Source: Epiperipatus broadwayi
Lineage: Eukaryota; Onychophora; Udeonychophora; Euonychophora; Peripatidae
NCBI GenBank assembly: GCA_028023455.1
Contig: JAQFVV010000013.1
Coordinates: 11,754,579-11,818,578 of the forward strand
Direction of reading: 5' to 3'
DNA: 64,000 nucleotides
Positions within the stretch are counted from its first letter, which is position 1, and each line of letters starts with the position of its first letter. Shown piece after piece: positions 17,756 through 30,479 of the stretch. A model generated the notes under the pieces. The model did no database searches and had not been told where the DNA came from. It worked only from the letters and a program-made list of their open reading frames with translations. The position numbers and the translations under genes are program-made.

Positions 17756-19509
17756 TTTCAAATTATATGCAAACACTGAAGTGACCAATTTTCAAATATA
17801 ATTAATATCAATGCACGAGCTTCTTTATCAAACTGCTTGATACATATAAAATGATCATCAAATCTGATGATATAATTCAAGTCGAATTTTAAATCAAGCA
17901 CAGGTGTAAATACAGCCTTATTTATATGTTAATTCAGATCTTATAGAAGTGGCAAATCTAACAAGTGATATTATTCAGATGGAACCTTAAATCAAACACA
18001 GATGTAAATACAGCCTTAAACATAAAACTTCTGAAGCTATAAATAATTTCTATTCATTTTTATGACTTGAATTAAAAATATTTTGTCAAATATGTAGTAA
18101 CAAATAAATACATTTCAAACACTGGAATGATAAATCATCTACATAGCTGTTAATATCAATGCACCAAAATATTTTTAATAATATTCAACATTAAATTAGT
18201 AATTCACAATGGTTAAAAAATGAGTATAGAAATTATTTCTATCACGTGAACTTTAGTTGTGTCAACATTTTATTTGAAATGAGATCGGTCTGAATTAAGA
18301 TAAATTTGTCAGATTTATTATGTCATAAACACCTCAGTACCCATACTAAAAAAAGCCTCATATTACAATTATGCTTAATATTTACTATCACATGTGACAT
18401 TTACTTGACTAAACTACTTTATCCCGGGAATGACACTTTACCCTTATCCCCAGAAATATATTTTATTACTTATATAGTGAACCCATCTTTGGGTACAGAA
18501 TTTGAAATACATATGTTCTTTGCATAAAACGTACAAAATTAAATGAAAACACAAGGTAAAAAATATTAATATCCAAAATTAAATGAAAACATAAGGTAAA
18601 AATATTAACATTTTTACATCAGCAGAATTTTAAAAGCAATATATGAAAAATCATTTATTCACATAACTCCACAAAACCTTTTAACTGTGTTATAAAATGC
18701 AATCTATATAATACTTTATCCATAAATGAAAGCGCTATTTTTTCTATAAACCTCAGCATTTCTTTTATGAAAGTTCCACACATCTCGTAATTTATTTCAT
18801 AACCGTCATTTCACTTCGGCATACATTAACAAAAGAATTCCGAACAATGTACAAAAACTATCAGTTGGAAAAATGAAGCAATTCAAATAAGGCAAACATT
18901 AATGGAGATTAATAATGATTACTCAGATGATAACCCCTAGCAAAAAATAAAAGAAAAAGAAATATTGGGAAAAAAATTATTATTTTGTCAAGTACAGCAT
19001 TATATATGTATTTTAACATTCACATAAACTCGTTAATGTTTACGATATAATTCTACATATTAAAAATAAAAGAATAAACTTTGTTAGGAGGAAGGTAAGC
19101 AGAAATAAAATATAAAAAAATCAAATATTATCACTTGATTACAGAAATTTATTACCTAGTTTTGTTTGTCTGAAGGTTTATGAAGATGACGTTTTAATAG
19201 TGGCTATATGTCGATCTACTCAATATCTAGTTCAATTATTAAATGTTTTTAAAAAAATTCAAACTTTATATTTATTCCAAATATATTTTATAGTTAGCAA
19301 AAATAAAGTTTAGTATATATACCAATGTTTTGAGTCATCTTGTTCTAGTCACTTCTCTAGATAACCTATTCTAACCAGGGTCATTACTAGCATGGGAAAT
19401 GACCAGAGATACTTAGATATAGCACTGAAATTAAATTTAAAATAATGCACTGATCATCTACATTACTGAAGACTGTAGTTAGTAGCTATGCATAATAAAT
19501 TTCTAATGA
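17756..19509. other. AT-rich spacer with short direct repeats, no gene
   Basis: Two direct repeats are visible. CACAG(G/A)TGTAAATACAGCCTTA occurs near 17898 and again near 17997, about 99 bases apart. A roughly 42-base unit around ATTAAATGAAAACA(C/T)AAGGTAAA is doubled at 18538-18605. No protein homology is seen. Confidence 0.6.
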
Positions 19510-19600
19510 TTATTGCCTTTGGCATAGTAGACTAGTTGGTAAAACACCTTCTTATCGAATATTCACAAATATAAAGGGTGCTAGCTCTATTACTAATTCA
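19510..19600 (+). mobile_element. Truncated tRNA-derived SINE head
   Basis: GCCTTTGGCATAGTAGACTA matches the head of the SINE on the minus strand at 54699-54940 (GCCTTTGGCAGAATAGTTCA), and the downstream AAAGGGTGCTAGCTC sits where that copy carries its B box. The A-box region is degenerate and the B box is poor. The body is missing, and the sequence passes into the 3' end of the RTE element. Reading it as a true tRNA fails because the stems do not close. Confidence 0.5.
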
Positions 19601-19829
19601 ATGAACAATACTTAATGAAAAAAATATATCATTCAAAATGTTGTATTCTTTTACCAAACTGTGTTATTCATCATCATTGTCAACCATTATCAATCCACTG
19701 CAGGATGAAGGTCTCTCCAACTTCAATCTATCTTCTCCGATCTCCAGCCTCTCTTCTTCATATCAACCCTGCACATTTTCTTATTGCATTCATTCATTCA
19801 TCTCACATATGGTCTCTTTTTGTGTCATT

Positions 19830-20000
19830 GACAATCTCTTGGAATCCAATTTAAAATTTCAATTGTCCATCTATTATCATCTCTTCTCACAACATGTCCA
19901 GACCAACTCCATTTCAGTCTTAATTCTTTCAATGATATCAGTAACAACTGTTTGTTCTCTTACCCACATATTCCATTTTCAATCTCTTCCTGTTACTCCT
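19830..20000 (-). pseudogene. RTE C-terminal tail
   Basis: The minus strand reads WSWSGHVVRRDDNRWT followed by EILNWIPRDCQ and a stop. This W-x-GHV-x-R-x-x-DNRWT block is the standard C-terminal signature of RTE-type ORF2 proteins. It closes the reading of the element at 19615-22950. Confidence 0.8.
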
Positions 20001-20394
20001 AACATGCATCCCTCTATAGATTTTTCAGTGATCTGAAATCACTGTGATCTTCTATTAAGTATCCAAGTCTCAGATCCATAAGCAAGAACTGGTAAATCGC
20101 ATTTATTAACAACATGCCTTTTCAAGCACATAGGAAAATTTCCTTTTAATATTTATTTCTAACAAAAGCATTCCAACCAAGTTTAATCCTATGATTAATT
20201 TCATCCATAATGTTTCCATATGTAATAATAATCTGTCCAAGGTATTTGTAGCTGTTAACTTCTATCTCATCATAATCAATCTTTATTTTCAGCTTTTGAT
20301 AAAATTCAGTTAGCATTACTTTAATCTTTTTAACATTTACCTTTGGTCCTACTTACTTTCATCTGATAACATATGCAACATTTCCTGAGGCTGT

Positions 20395-21560
20395 AAAAAA
20401 ATATTTTTATAAAAAAAAAAAAAAAAACATCATCTGCAAAATCTAAATAACTTAAATAATTTCTACTTACCATTATGCCTTTAGCTTCCCATTTTTAATC
20501 CACAAAATACTTCTTGCAGTACTGCTGTAATAAGGTTTGAATATATGGAGTCACCCTGTCTTATATCCTTCTCAATGTTAACCTTCCTAATATCATTATG
20601 TAATCTAATTGTTGCTGTTGCATTTATATAAACATTCTTCAGAATATGACAATATCTTGGGTGTATACTTTGATGATCCAATGCTTTATTCATGAAGAAA
20701 TGCTTATAGAATCAAATACCTTTTCACAATCTACAAACCCAAAGCACAATGGCAACTCATATTCATTGGTCCTTTCTATAACTTCTTTCAATACTTGGAT
20801 ATGATCTACTGTACTAAAACCACTTTTAAATCTAGCTTGTTCTTTTGGTTGGTTGAAATCCAATGTTCTCTGTAGACAAGTTGTAATTATCTTGGTAAAA
20901 ATTTTGTATAAAACTGATAAAAAGCTGATGGGTCTATAATTTCTAATATCTCCTTTATCATCTTTTTAATTAATAATCTTAATACTGCATTCTTTCAATC
21001 ATCTGGTATATCTTTATCAGACGTTTGGTATATAACTTTACCAAAAATTTTCTATTTCTTCACATGCTTCTTTTAATATATCAATTATAATTTAATCATT
21101 ACCTAAAGCTTTTCCTTTCTTCATAAATTTAATTGCATGTCTCACTTCTTCATTTAAAATCCTGGGAATTCAGAAGATATAATAGATGGAGGTACTTGTT
21201 CTTTATTACTATATAATTCTTCATAGAACTCTTCTACCCATTTCATGATGTCATCTCTCTTTTTAATAATAGTTCACTCTTTTTTTCTTATTGCAGATAT
21301 AAGTTTCTACCACTACCAAAATATTGTTTTGCACTTTTGAGACTTTTATTCTCTTTAACTGATTTCATTGCTAGTTTACAATTATATTTTCTTTTATCAT
21401 TATCAACTCTTTTTTGCACCATTTTACAAAATTTGAGATATCCAATACTTCTTAATGCATCATTTTTATATAACTTCATATTCCTTCTTTTCTTCACAAA
21501 TTCTCTAGTCTCAATAGACATTTTGTTTGACAATTGCTGCATCTTTCTACCAGCTATCTT
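20395..21560 (-). pseudogene. RTE reverse transcriptase, degraded
   Basis: From 21542 the minus strand gives the linker block with ETREFVKKRRNMK and KRVDNDKRKYN, typical of the segment between endonuclease and polymerase in RTE elements. From 20693 it gives HILKNVYINATATIRLHNDI, then IRQGDSIYSNLITAVLQEVF, the RT fingers-palm region with the RQGD motif. Beyond a frameshift, near 20430, YLDFADDVF carries the catalytic double aspartate. Several stops and frame changes separate the blocks. The enzyme would have copied RNA at the nicked target. Confidence 0.85.
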
Positions 21561-21832
21561 TGCTACAGTTTTTAAAAGTGTATTAGTTATTTCCTATTAA
21601 TTTCACTCAAATCTGAATCATGTTCAAAATCTAGTAATATTTGAAAATGATGTGCAAGTTCTAATTTAAATTCATTAGAATGTTTCTGAAGATTAGGAAT
21701 ATCAACTGTAAATATTGTTTTCTTAATAACTTTTGTCTCTCTAGTTTTGCAGTAACATGTATCTTACATCTTACTAATCGATGATCACTTCCTGTGTTAA
21801 ATTTATTAAGAACATTAAAATCTTAAAATATG

Positions 21833-22640
21833 TTATTTTCTGTTAGTCAAAATATAATCCAATTGTGATCTACCTTCATTTGGATGCTTCCATGTCCATT
21901 TCCTTTTAACATTTTTCTCAAAAAAAGAATTCATAATATAAAGTTTTTCTTTTTCTGCCAATTCAACAAAAATTCTAGGTCCTATCCCATTTCTATTACC
22001 ATAACCACATTTAACTACAGCACTTTCATCTTTCATCTGTTTACCAATTTTAGTATTAAAGTCTCCCATAACAATTTGAAAATATTGTTCAATCTGATCA
22101 AAAGCCTTTTTGTAAATCCATACAAAAATCTTCTACTACTTCATTTCTATGAGAACATGTTGTGGTATAAATCTGAATTATCTGCATTTGATATCAGCTA
22201 TTAAGTTGAATAACCAATCTTACCACTAAGTCTGATACAGCATCCATTTCCACAATGTTGTTGTTCCACTTTTTATTTATAATGAATCCTACTCCACTTG
22301 TACTTCTAATTTTTTTGTGCCTTTATAATTGAGTATATGCCCACTTTTCAAATCAATTTAAATTTTCTTCTAACTGCAAATGATCAAATAATAACCCATT
22401 TAATATAAGACAGTTCTTCCAATTCTTGCAATCTTCCTTCACTTGAAAGTGATCTGCAGTTGTAAGTACCTAAATAAAAAGGCATCATTAAATGGCAGTC
22501 TGGGTCTGTAATCAGGGGATTCTTAGCACCATCTGCATTTGCCCAACAACTGCTGCCTTGGCTAGTGATATTACAGCATCCTGGAAATAAGGGCCATGAT
22601 TTATTTTTATGTCAGGATTATGTATGTTTATTACAGAAAA
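21833..22640 (-). pseudogene. RTE endonuclease (APE type), degraded
   Basis: Around 22470 downwards the minus strand reads GTYNCRSLSSEGRLQELEEL, the usual opening of RTE apurinic-type endonucleases. Before it, in a frame that stays open to about 22600, is a short leader. A later open piece (22069-21833) reads MGDFNTKIG, then GNRNGIG, then the WTW and QLDYILTNRK block. The Asp and Asn of GDFN and the Asp of LDYI are catalytic or structural residues of this family, which nicks the target DNA to prime reverse transcription. A stop shortly after the 22470 start and frameshifts between the two parts make it non-functional. Confidence 0.8.
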
Positions 22641-22950
22641 ATTTGTTTCACACACACATTCATTCTGCCTAATCAGGCAACCTGTGAACAAAGACCATGG
22701 TGTTTCTTAATCTTAAACTCAGAGGTAAATAAGAAATAAACTCACCACACTGGCTAATGCATGTTGGTGAGCAGCCCATTCCATGTTCGTATACTATATG
22801 AATAATCACATAGTAATAATAGCTACAACAACAAGAATGTATGGAATGGACATATTAGGAATTTGCCCTGCTCAGTTGCTTTAAGACCCCCAAGAAGGAT
22901 CAAAGGTTCTCCTTTCAATTACAAGAAAAGTTCTGAGAAAGTATAAATAA

Positions 22951-23084
22951 AGTTCAAAATTTTTCTAAACTAATGAACCTTTCAGCTAGATAAAAAAAAA
23001 AAAGTTTAACATATAATTACAACGATTGATTAATTATCTCAGTTGGCCACTAAAAAAGATTATATGATATTTATCATTTTCAAC
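22951..23084. other. Short AT-rich spacer between two RTE copies
   Basis: No feature seen. It includes an A run at about 22992. Confidence 0.4.
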
Positions 23085-24995
23085 TACTAACAATTCACTG
23101 CAGGATAAAGGATCTCTCCAATTTAATCCAATTTCTTTAACCCAAAGCCTCTCTTCTCTGCATATCAGAAAATTTCTTTATTCGTGTCTTTTTTTTACAT
23201 GTCTCTTTCTAGGTCTTTTACAATTGCTTAGACATCAATTTAAGACTTCAATTGCCCATCTATTATAATCCCGTCTTGCAGTACTCCAATCAGCTTCATT
23301 TCAGTGTATTAATTCTTTCAATGAAGTCAATGATATCTGTTCATTTTGTCATCCATGTATTTCACTTTCAATTCTTTATTGTTACTCCCAATATGCACCT
23401 CTCTATACTTTTTTGTAAAACGTCCAAGTTTCAGATACATATTTAAGATCTAGTAAACAATATCTATTACAAAACTCTCCCTTTAATATTAAGTTACTTC
23501 TATCAAGAACAGTTATTCAAATTTAATTCTATGATTAATTTCAAATATTATATCTCCACCTTCATCATGAAAAATAGATTTTTTTTTTTCAGACAATCCA
23601 TTAACATTACTTTAGACTTTATTATTATTATTATTATTATTTTCTTACTTGCATCTGACAAGACTTGAAACACTTCCTAAACATTTAAACATTATTTGTA
23701 AAAACAACTATATCAGCTGTAAAATCTGGATGATCCAAATAATTTTATATATTTTTATTCTCTTCGCTTTCTATTTTAATCCATTAAATATTTTTTGTAA
23801 AACTACTATAAAAAGTTTTGACAATGTGCAATCACCCTATCATGCACCCTTACCAATGTTAATGTTTTTAGTGCCAGCAGAAAATTTAATCACTGAAGTT
23901 TCCTTTTGGTAAATCTTTTTCAGAATATAATATCCTGGATCTGTCTTAAGGCTTGTGATGATGGTATATTATTAGATGTGATATGTTGGACTATTGTCAT
24001 CATCTATGAATAAATGTTGAATGTATAGAAAATTTTAAACTGTATTTAAACTTTCCAAATACAAACAACTTATTAGTAATAACATACAAATAGACAACAC
24101 AGGTTAGTAATTACACAACATTTCGAATAGTATTCTTCTCGACTCTTCTTCAGGTGTTGCTGGCCTATATGCACAGGGACAATATTCACTTAGAAATTGA
24201 ACTTGTACCTTTAGATTCTTGAATATTGAATTTAAGGTGCTTAGAAGTTGAACTCGCACCTTTAGATTCAGCTCAGTTGGTTAGATCATTTGCCTTAAAT
24301 TTCTAAAGGTGCAAGTTCGACTTCTAAGTGAATATTGTCACTGTGCATATAGGCCTGCAACACCTGAAGAAGAGTGGAGAATAGTGACAATATTCACTTA
24401 GTTGGTTAGAGTATTTGCCTTAAATTCAATATTCAAGAATCTAAAGGTGCGAGTTCAACTTGTAAGCAAATATTGTCACTGTGCACATAGGCCAGCAACA
24501 TCTGAATAAGAGTGGAGAATAATACTACCCGAAATGTTGTGTAATTACTAACCTGTGTTGTCTATTTGTATGTTATTATTAACAAAATAAAGTTTAAAAT
24601 TTTCTATACATTCGACATTCACTCATAAATGATGGAAATAGTCCAACATATCACATCTAATATCCTGGATTTATATCTTGATCACCCAAAGTAGAATCAT
24701 TGTAGAAATACAAAATTAAATTCCTTTTCATAATCTACAAATTCAACCCATAATGTTAACTCATATTCATTATTCTTTTTTATGACTTTTCAATATTAGT
24801 ATATGATCCATAGAGCTAAACTTATATATAATTTGTGATTGTTCATTTGATTCATATTTTCTAGCATATTAACAATACATAATTATTTCTGACACAGCTT
24901 GTGGTGTTAATTTATCTTGAGTGAATCTTACCAAGTTTTCAAATTTTACTACTATAGCTACATCTATGATTTGGCAATTACGATACTACATGGTG
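23085..24995 (-). mobile_element. Second RTE fragment, split by a later insertion
   Basis: 23085-23940 and 24671-24995 together align with the 3' half of the RTE at 19615-22950. One example is CAATTCACTGCAGGATAAAGG against CAATCCACTGCAGGATGAAGG. The catalytic segment on the minus strand near 23745 reads YLDHPDFTADIVVF where the other copy has YLDFADD, so the double aspartate is lost. The copy is more decayed than its neighbour and is cut by the fold-back element at 23941-24658. Confidence 0.75.
23941..24658. mobile_element. Fold-back element: two SINE copies head to head, with 12-bp target duplication
   Basis: AATATCCTGGAT stands at 23929-23940 and again at 24659-24670, bounding a 718-base insert in an RTE fragment. 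AGATGTGATATGTTGGACTA (23974 on) is inverted at the right end, and the arms match inward for about 300 bases. The middle holds tRNA-like heads: A-box-like CAGCTCAGTTGG at 24269-24280 with B-box-like AAGTTCGACTTC after it, then a second, partial head at about 24399-24465. The arms carry CACCTGAAGAAGAGT and CGAAATGTTGTG, and the left arm ends in a 33-base tail that the right arm lacks. I read it as two SINE copies in opposite orientation inserted or formed as one unit. Confidence 0.8.
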
Positions 24996-25079
24996 GAACT
25001 AATTGCAAATCTTAAAAATATTTTGAATAATAAAATTGCACCTGTTCATAATATTATTAAATAGAGAAATGATTTAATT

Positions 25080-26570
25080 AATACTAGATCATGGAGCAAA
25101 AAACACCACACAATTTAATAAATTTATTAAAGAAGAGAATATAAAATTTTCTTAAAGAAGACAAAGATAATTGATTTTTGTTGCTAGATAAAGTCACTTG
25201 CTTTGAGAAATAAACAAATAAATATGATTATATTTGAGGAAACTAATTATAATATTAAGAGACAAAAGAACAAATTTGTATTTAAACTTTGAAAATATGA
25301 TAATAAAGCATATTTGCACTAAGATTATCTTAAGATATATCTTTCAGCATCCCATAGATATTTGCAAATATAAAACTACTTAAAAAAAACTAACCAATAA
25401 TGCTTATAATTAATTTTAGAGAAGTCTATTATCATAGCACAATAAAAATTATTGCAAAATGGATTCAAAATAAATTTATTTTAGGAAATTTGAAAATAAA
25501 TTCAACTTTTAATTTTATCAATTGAATAAGGAATGCTAAAATCAATGAAAAATTTAGAATGGGTCCCTTAAGGTCACTGTTATGTATGGGTCACTAAATA
25601 GAATGTGATTCATAAAAATCATTCAAGACCTTTTGAAATATAGCACCAGTAAGTATTAAAAGAACTCCGTTCATTATGAAACTTTTATTAACAGATAAAT
25701 AATAATTTATTTAAAGAAAATACATTTATAATGACCATATTGGTTTAAACATTAGTGATGTTATCAATTGTTTAGTTCTTGCCTCTATTGGTAAAGAAAT
25801 TATTCAAATGTTTTAAATTTCAGCAATAGTATCATATATATTAGGTATGTTGATGACATGCTTATATGCAATCTTTCTAAGATGTTTAATAATTAAAATA
25901 AAAAATCCCCAAAATCAAATGGATGAAAGAGCATGAAAATATTAATAAACCTATACAAATTTTCAATTTAGAAAGATAAGACAAAAACTATTGATTATTG
26001 AATGTGTACAAAATTGTTGAATATTATCTCTAGCTGTCATCAAACATTCCATTTCAGAATAAAATGATATGTTTAAAATCCTTTTTATTTAAAAAATCAT
26101 AACTTCCCAAAAGTGAAAGTAATAATAAAAAAATAAAACAAAGAAATTCAAAAATAACTGAATAGAGTTGTTACTCCTTGTAAGTGAATGAAAATTTTAA
26201 ATATAACATAAAAATGATCTAAACTTTATTAAAAATACAAAATTTCCTATATAATTAATTTACACAGAAAAATCAATTCTTTTATAAATAAAAAATTTAA
26301 TAAAGATTTCTGATATATTATGCCATTAAATAGGCTCATGAACTTCAAGAATATTGATAAGGCATAAGTAGTACATGCATGGATTGCCAGATCTGTTAGC
26401 TAGATATTATGGGAAATCATGAGCAAGTTTAAGGACTACAATAGCATAACATATTTAACTATGTAATAGAACTAAAATCAAGAGCACAAATATTTTATGT
26501 TCTCTGAACAAGAGAAAACAATTGGTTATGTGTTTGAACCTGATGACATCAAAATTGTTTGGAGAGAAAT
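25080..26570 (+). pseudogene. Possible Penelope-like reverse transcriptase remnant
   Basis: Near 25150-25235 one frame reads FLKEDKDN, a stop, then FLLLDKVT and NKYDYI, with the spacing of the DK...DK block at the start of Penelope-like RT cores. Near 25830-25870 another frame reads SIIYIRYVDDMLIC, carrying the YVDD catalytic motif. Downstream, 26492-26570 is open (EQEKTIGYVFEPDDIKIVWREI) but not recognised. Stops are frequent throughout. The link between these blocks is my inference; only YVDD is a strong motif, and other retroelement classes are possible. Confidence 0.35.
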
Positions 26571-27762
26571 AATAAAAAATATAAAATAAAAAAAGACTTA
26601 GCATTTAATTAATGCAAAACATGCCAATAATGTAAGAACCAATAGTATGTTTCTCAGTGAGAACTGACATTTTACTTTATAAAGTTTGTTATAATAAATT
26701 TCAATCTAGGGTTGACAAAAATGGAAATCAATTAAAGGTTACCTTAGTAATTTTAATTATTAAATTTCCACACTCATAAAAAATCCAGTATAATTATATA
26801 ATAAGTAATATTTATTAGGCATTTTTAATGGTAAAATGTTTATCAAAGTTTATTATATAAGTTTGTATATTAGGATGCAAGAACAAAGTTTATTAAGTGT
26901 GACAAGCAAACTCAATCATAAATAACAATAACATAGATTGCTACAACCATCTAATTAGCTTCACTACTGATACAAAACATCTGTTCATAGCAACTCGAAT
27001 CCTTTAAACCTATTAAAAAATAATTCCCCAATGATTTTGTTTGATCTTTTGTCTTAACCACTTAAAAACCATATTCAACTAAACAATGGTAATTACTGAT
27101 CTGACAATTAAGTGTTATCTGACTTCCTAGTTATTACCACTTACTTTTGAGCATAGAACGAACATGCAATAAGTTTAATAAATAATCCTATACACTGCCC
27201 ATAATGATTAAAAACTGAGACTACAACCATGCAAACTCTAAATTCCCAACTTTGTAATATAAATCAAGAATAAAGAGCTTGGGTTTAAACAAAAATCTTT
27301 AGCAGAGCTCAGTCTATACATGAGAATTGTACAAAATTATATTTCATTGAACAAAACATTTTCTGCAGTACACAGAATTTTGAAATATCTTTTTCTAAAC
27401 AGCAACTGTGAAATTTAAACTGATTCACAATCTCAAATGGATAAAAAAAATTGATCTAAATATTGAAAAAGTTTTTTATTTTTATTTAAAACAAATATTC
27501 CCATATTTTTTATTTCCAATTAACAAATAATAACAGATGCAGCTGTACACTACTTAGGAATGATAAGATTTGATAAACTTCCTGATATTTCTCTGTTATC
27601 TGATTAACTTCAGATATCACAGACCTGTTTTTGTAAAAAGCAAAGAAGTTTTTCTATAATATAAAACCTGAGAAACAAATATGGTGAACATGATACAAAT
27701 GACACAGCCACACAAAGTGAGGCATGATAATTTACAAATGTAGTAAAACAAAGAATTGATCT
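26571..27762. other. AT-rich spacer, no gene seen
   Basis: Includes what may be the decayed 3' untranslated part of the KEAP1 copy on the minus strand (27480-27762). T-rich runs near 27470-27485 could be a remnant poly(A) tail, but are not distinctive in this composition. Confidence 0.45.
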
Positions 27763-29400
27763 TTAGCTTTTGAAGCCATGGTCAATCCATACAGACACTC
27801 CATGTCCACTATGGCCACAGCTAATATGAACCAATTCTCTCCATTCATTTTTTCCAATAGCATTCCACGCTACTTTAAAAATCTGTACCATCATAACCAC
27901 CCAAAGCATAGAGTTTTCCATCTAAGATAACAACACTCAATGCACTTTTTGGATGATTCATGGGTGCTACAGTTTTCCATTCATTATTCTCTGGATCATA
28001 ACACTCTACTGACTTCAACTGGAAATTCCCATCACACCTTCCAACAATATACACTTAATGATCTAAAGCAGTTACACTTGCTCCACATCTTCTTTGAGAT
28101 AACCATATACCATGTTTTTTCAGGAAGATAGCATTCTACACTGCTCAACTGGGAAGTACCATCAAAACCTCCAACTGCATACAGCAGGCAATTAACTCCT
28201 ATACACTTTACATTTATAGGAGCTACAGTAGTCCATTTTTCCTCAATTGGATCATACTACAGAATTATGGTGAATTGTACCATGTGATTCACCAATGGCA
28301 TATAACATTCCATCTAACGTAGCAACCCCAACTCTACTTCTGGCAACAGACATGGGTATACAAGTTCACCAAAAATTTGAAAAAGGGTCATAGCAATCTA
28401 CTGCATCAGAATCAGTATTACCTTCAGGTGAGTTGTTCCTTCCTCCAATAGCATAAAAAAGACTGTGAACAAATGCTGCTCCTAGACCAGAAGTGGCATT
28501 GGAAGGTCAGCTTTCCTATGCAAGTGTTTGTGTCAGGATGATAATATTCCATATTATTTAATGGCTGATGTAAATATCCATCTGCAGTATAAATTACAAA
28601 TAGAGCATTAGGAGTTCTTTTTACTTTTTATGAAGAGTCAGATCCTGAAAAATTCTTATAAATATTCTTTACATTGTGGTATAATGGCCAAAATTTCACA
28701 GTTTATTAGTTGGATTTTTAAAAAACTTGGTGTGAGAAAATGGCAACACACACAACAAATAATATGTTCTAATTTGGGTCTTCTATTTCGTTCATGATTC
28801 ACAATTCATATTCAGTTCATCACGCTTAATTAGATTGAGCAGTTGGCAACCACTGAGTTGAAGAAATTCTTCATGCTGTACAATGAAGCAAAATTTTGAT
28901 TAATATATGAGCATGTCTTTTTAACTAATTCTACACAGCCATATTCTTGTGCAAAGTCAGCAATACCTATAGCATTAGAAGTACCAAGCTATTGCTCACT
29001 CGATAACATAACTCATCTGAAGCATGGAAGCTGCAGGAAGCAGCTGACATACATTCATTTCACTTACATGGATTTCAGCAGTATATGCAAATGATATTAG
29101 TAGACCCAAAATATTTGGATCAACAATTTGAATATTAATTTCATTCATTTCACACTCTTTCAATCCACTAGTAAACATAACCTTAAAATATGAGATAGCT
29201 GGTGCTAAAACTATTTTGTGTGCATAAACCTCCTCATTACTAGCATGGATAGTAACATCACATAATTTGCCATTTAGATGAAGTAAATTCATAACATCAA
29301 GTAACTCCTTTGGATAATCTGATAATGTGAAATGGAGACTGGCATCCAGAGGCCTTCCAGTGGATGGTAGCAGTTCTGTTTATTAGAAGTTTCACCAGTT
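27763..29400 (-). pseudogene. keap1-like (pseudogene): Processed pseudogene of a KEAP1-type BTB-BACK-Kelch protein
   Basis: The minus strand contains, in order, a BTB domain, a BACK remnant and about five Kelch blades without introns in 1.6 kb. The BTB part (29292-28996, 98 residues) reads LNGKLCDVTIHASNEEVYAH, then AHKIVLAPAISYFKVMF and LISFAYTAEIHV. The BACK part keeps LIKRDELNMNCES at about 28830. The Kelch part has [19 protein letters not shown] at 28390-28446 and [13 protein letters not shown] near 28290, both close to hallmark KEAP1 strings, which is why I prefer KEAP1 over other KLHL proteins. The stop (TAA) is at 27763-27765 after WIDHGFKS. Many frameshifts and stops and a shortened BACK domain show it is dead. 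In functional KEAP1 this protein is the substrate adaptor of a CUL3 ubiquitin ligase that binds NRF2-type factors. The residue aligned with the BTB sensor cysteine of vertebrate KEAP1 is Asn here. Confidence 0.85.
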
Positions 29401-30479
29401 GCTTTGCATGTTCCCATAATCTAATAATTTGTGGACTACATAGCCATAAAGATTTTGAAATAATTCTCACAAACTAAGGACATTATAAAGTAAAAAATGT
29501 AGGCACTGACAACACAGAGTAATAAGTGAGCAAAGCTCCATCAAGTTTTTGGCAACATTCGCCATCATTAAGATTAGCCTACCGGAAATCTGGAGTTTTT
29601 TTAATGTTAATTTCTAAACTAAACACTTTAAAAATGCATTCAAAACATTATGAGCATTTGGTAGATTAACTTTTAAATTGGCAAGAAAAATTCAAGCAAA
29701 CCCATATTGCAATTTCATTAAAAATTTAAAAAGCTGTCTATAAACTCTTCCAAGAATACTCTCATATCATTAATTAGTAACAGTATAGTATAAAATAAGC
29801 TTTAAGGGATAATCTTCTTGATTAGCTAAGTGAAATATCTTGACTAATTAATAAAAGCAAAGCAAAGATAGCATTTTTGTTCACAATACTCTGCTCACAT
29901 TTTCCAAAATTGTATTTATAAAGGCTCAAAATTATTTTAAACCATACTATTCATTTAAAAACTATTCATATACAACTGGAAGAAACTTATTCAATATAAC
30001 CCTTCAAAGTTGCACTGAATAACAATAGTATTCTATACTAATTACAAAAGTGTTTTGTATTTCTCTTATTGTTAAAACAGAAACAATCTTAGATGAGACA
30101 GCACTACATGAATCTGTACATTTCTTTAAAAAAAAACATGCAAATATATCAAGGTCATATTTTAGAACTTTCTGTTTAACCCACAAAAAATTCTTTTTCC
30201 ATTTTTTAATATTATAAAAAAATTGTTTATAACATCAAATGCAGAAATCTGAATTCTTATATGATTATTTTTATAATATTCAAAAATGCTTATGTGGTGT
30301 AGTACAGTAGTAGATTCTGGAATAACAGCCCATGGATTACTTTCCAACTTCGATTTTGGCGCTCAAATGTCTTCAAATTCTTGAGCAATGCACCATTCAA
30401 TCATTATTATTATTTTTAATTAGTAAAAATATTATCTCTATTAATTCAAAATATCATCATTATAAAAAAAAAAAGTGTC
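29401..30479. other. AT-rich spacer, no gene seen
   Basis: No protein homology or RNA gene visible. Short minus-strand frames at 30004-30347 are low-complexity and unrecognised. Confidence 0.55.

Larger units (their letters stand above)
19615..22950 (-). mobile_element. RTE-clade LINE, nearly full length, inactive
   Basis: Reading the minus strand from about 22950 gives a GC-richer 5' region, an endonuclease, a linker, a reverse transcriptase and an RTE-type C-terminal tail, ending near 19615-19690. All coding parts are broken by stops and frameshifts, so the element is dead. The domain order and the motifs GTYNCRSL, MGDFN, DIRQGD, FADD and W(S)GHVVRR are those of RTE-clade non-LTR retrotransposons. 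A second, more decayed copy lies at 23085-24995. No target-site duplication could be fixed because both ends are A/T-rich. Confidence 0.85.

Noticed and set aside
19615-20036. Two overlapping plus-strand frames
   Set aside because: They are antisense shadows of the RTE C-terminal region.
24269-24330. Functional tRNA gene
   Set aside because: A and B boxes are present but the acceptor and anticodon stems do not pair; it belongs to a SINE head.
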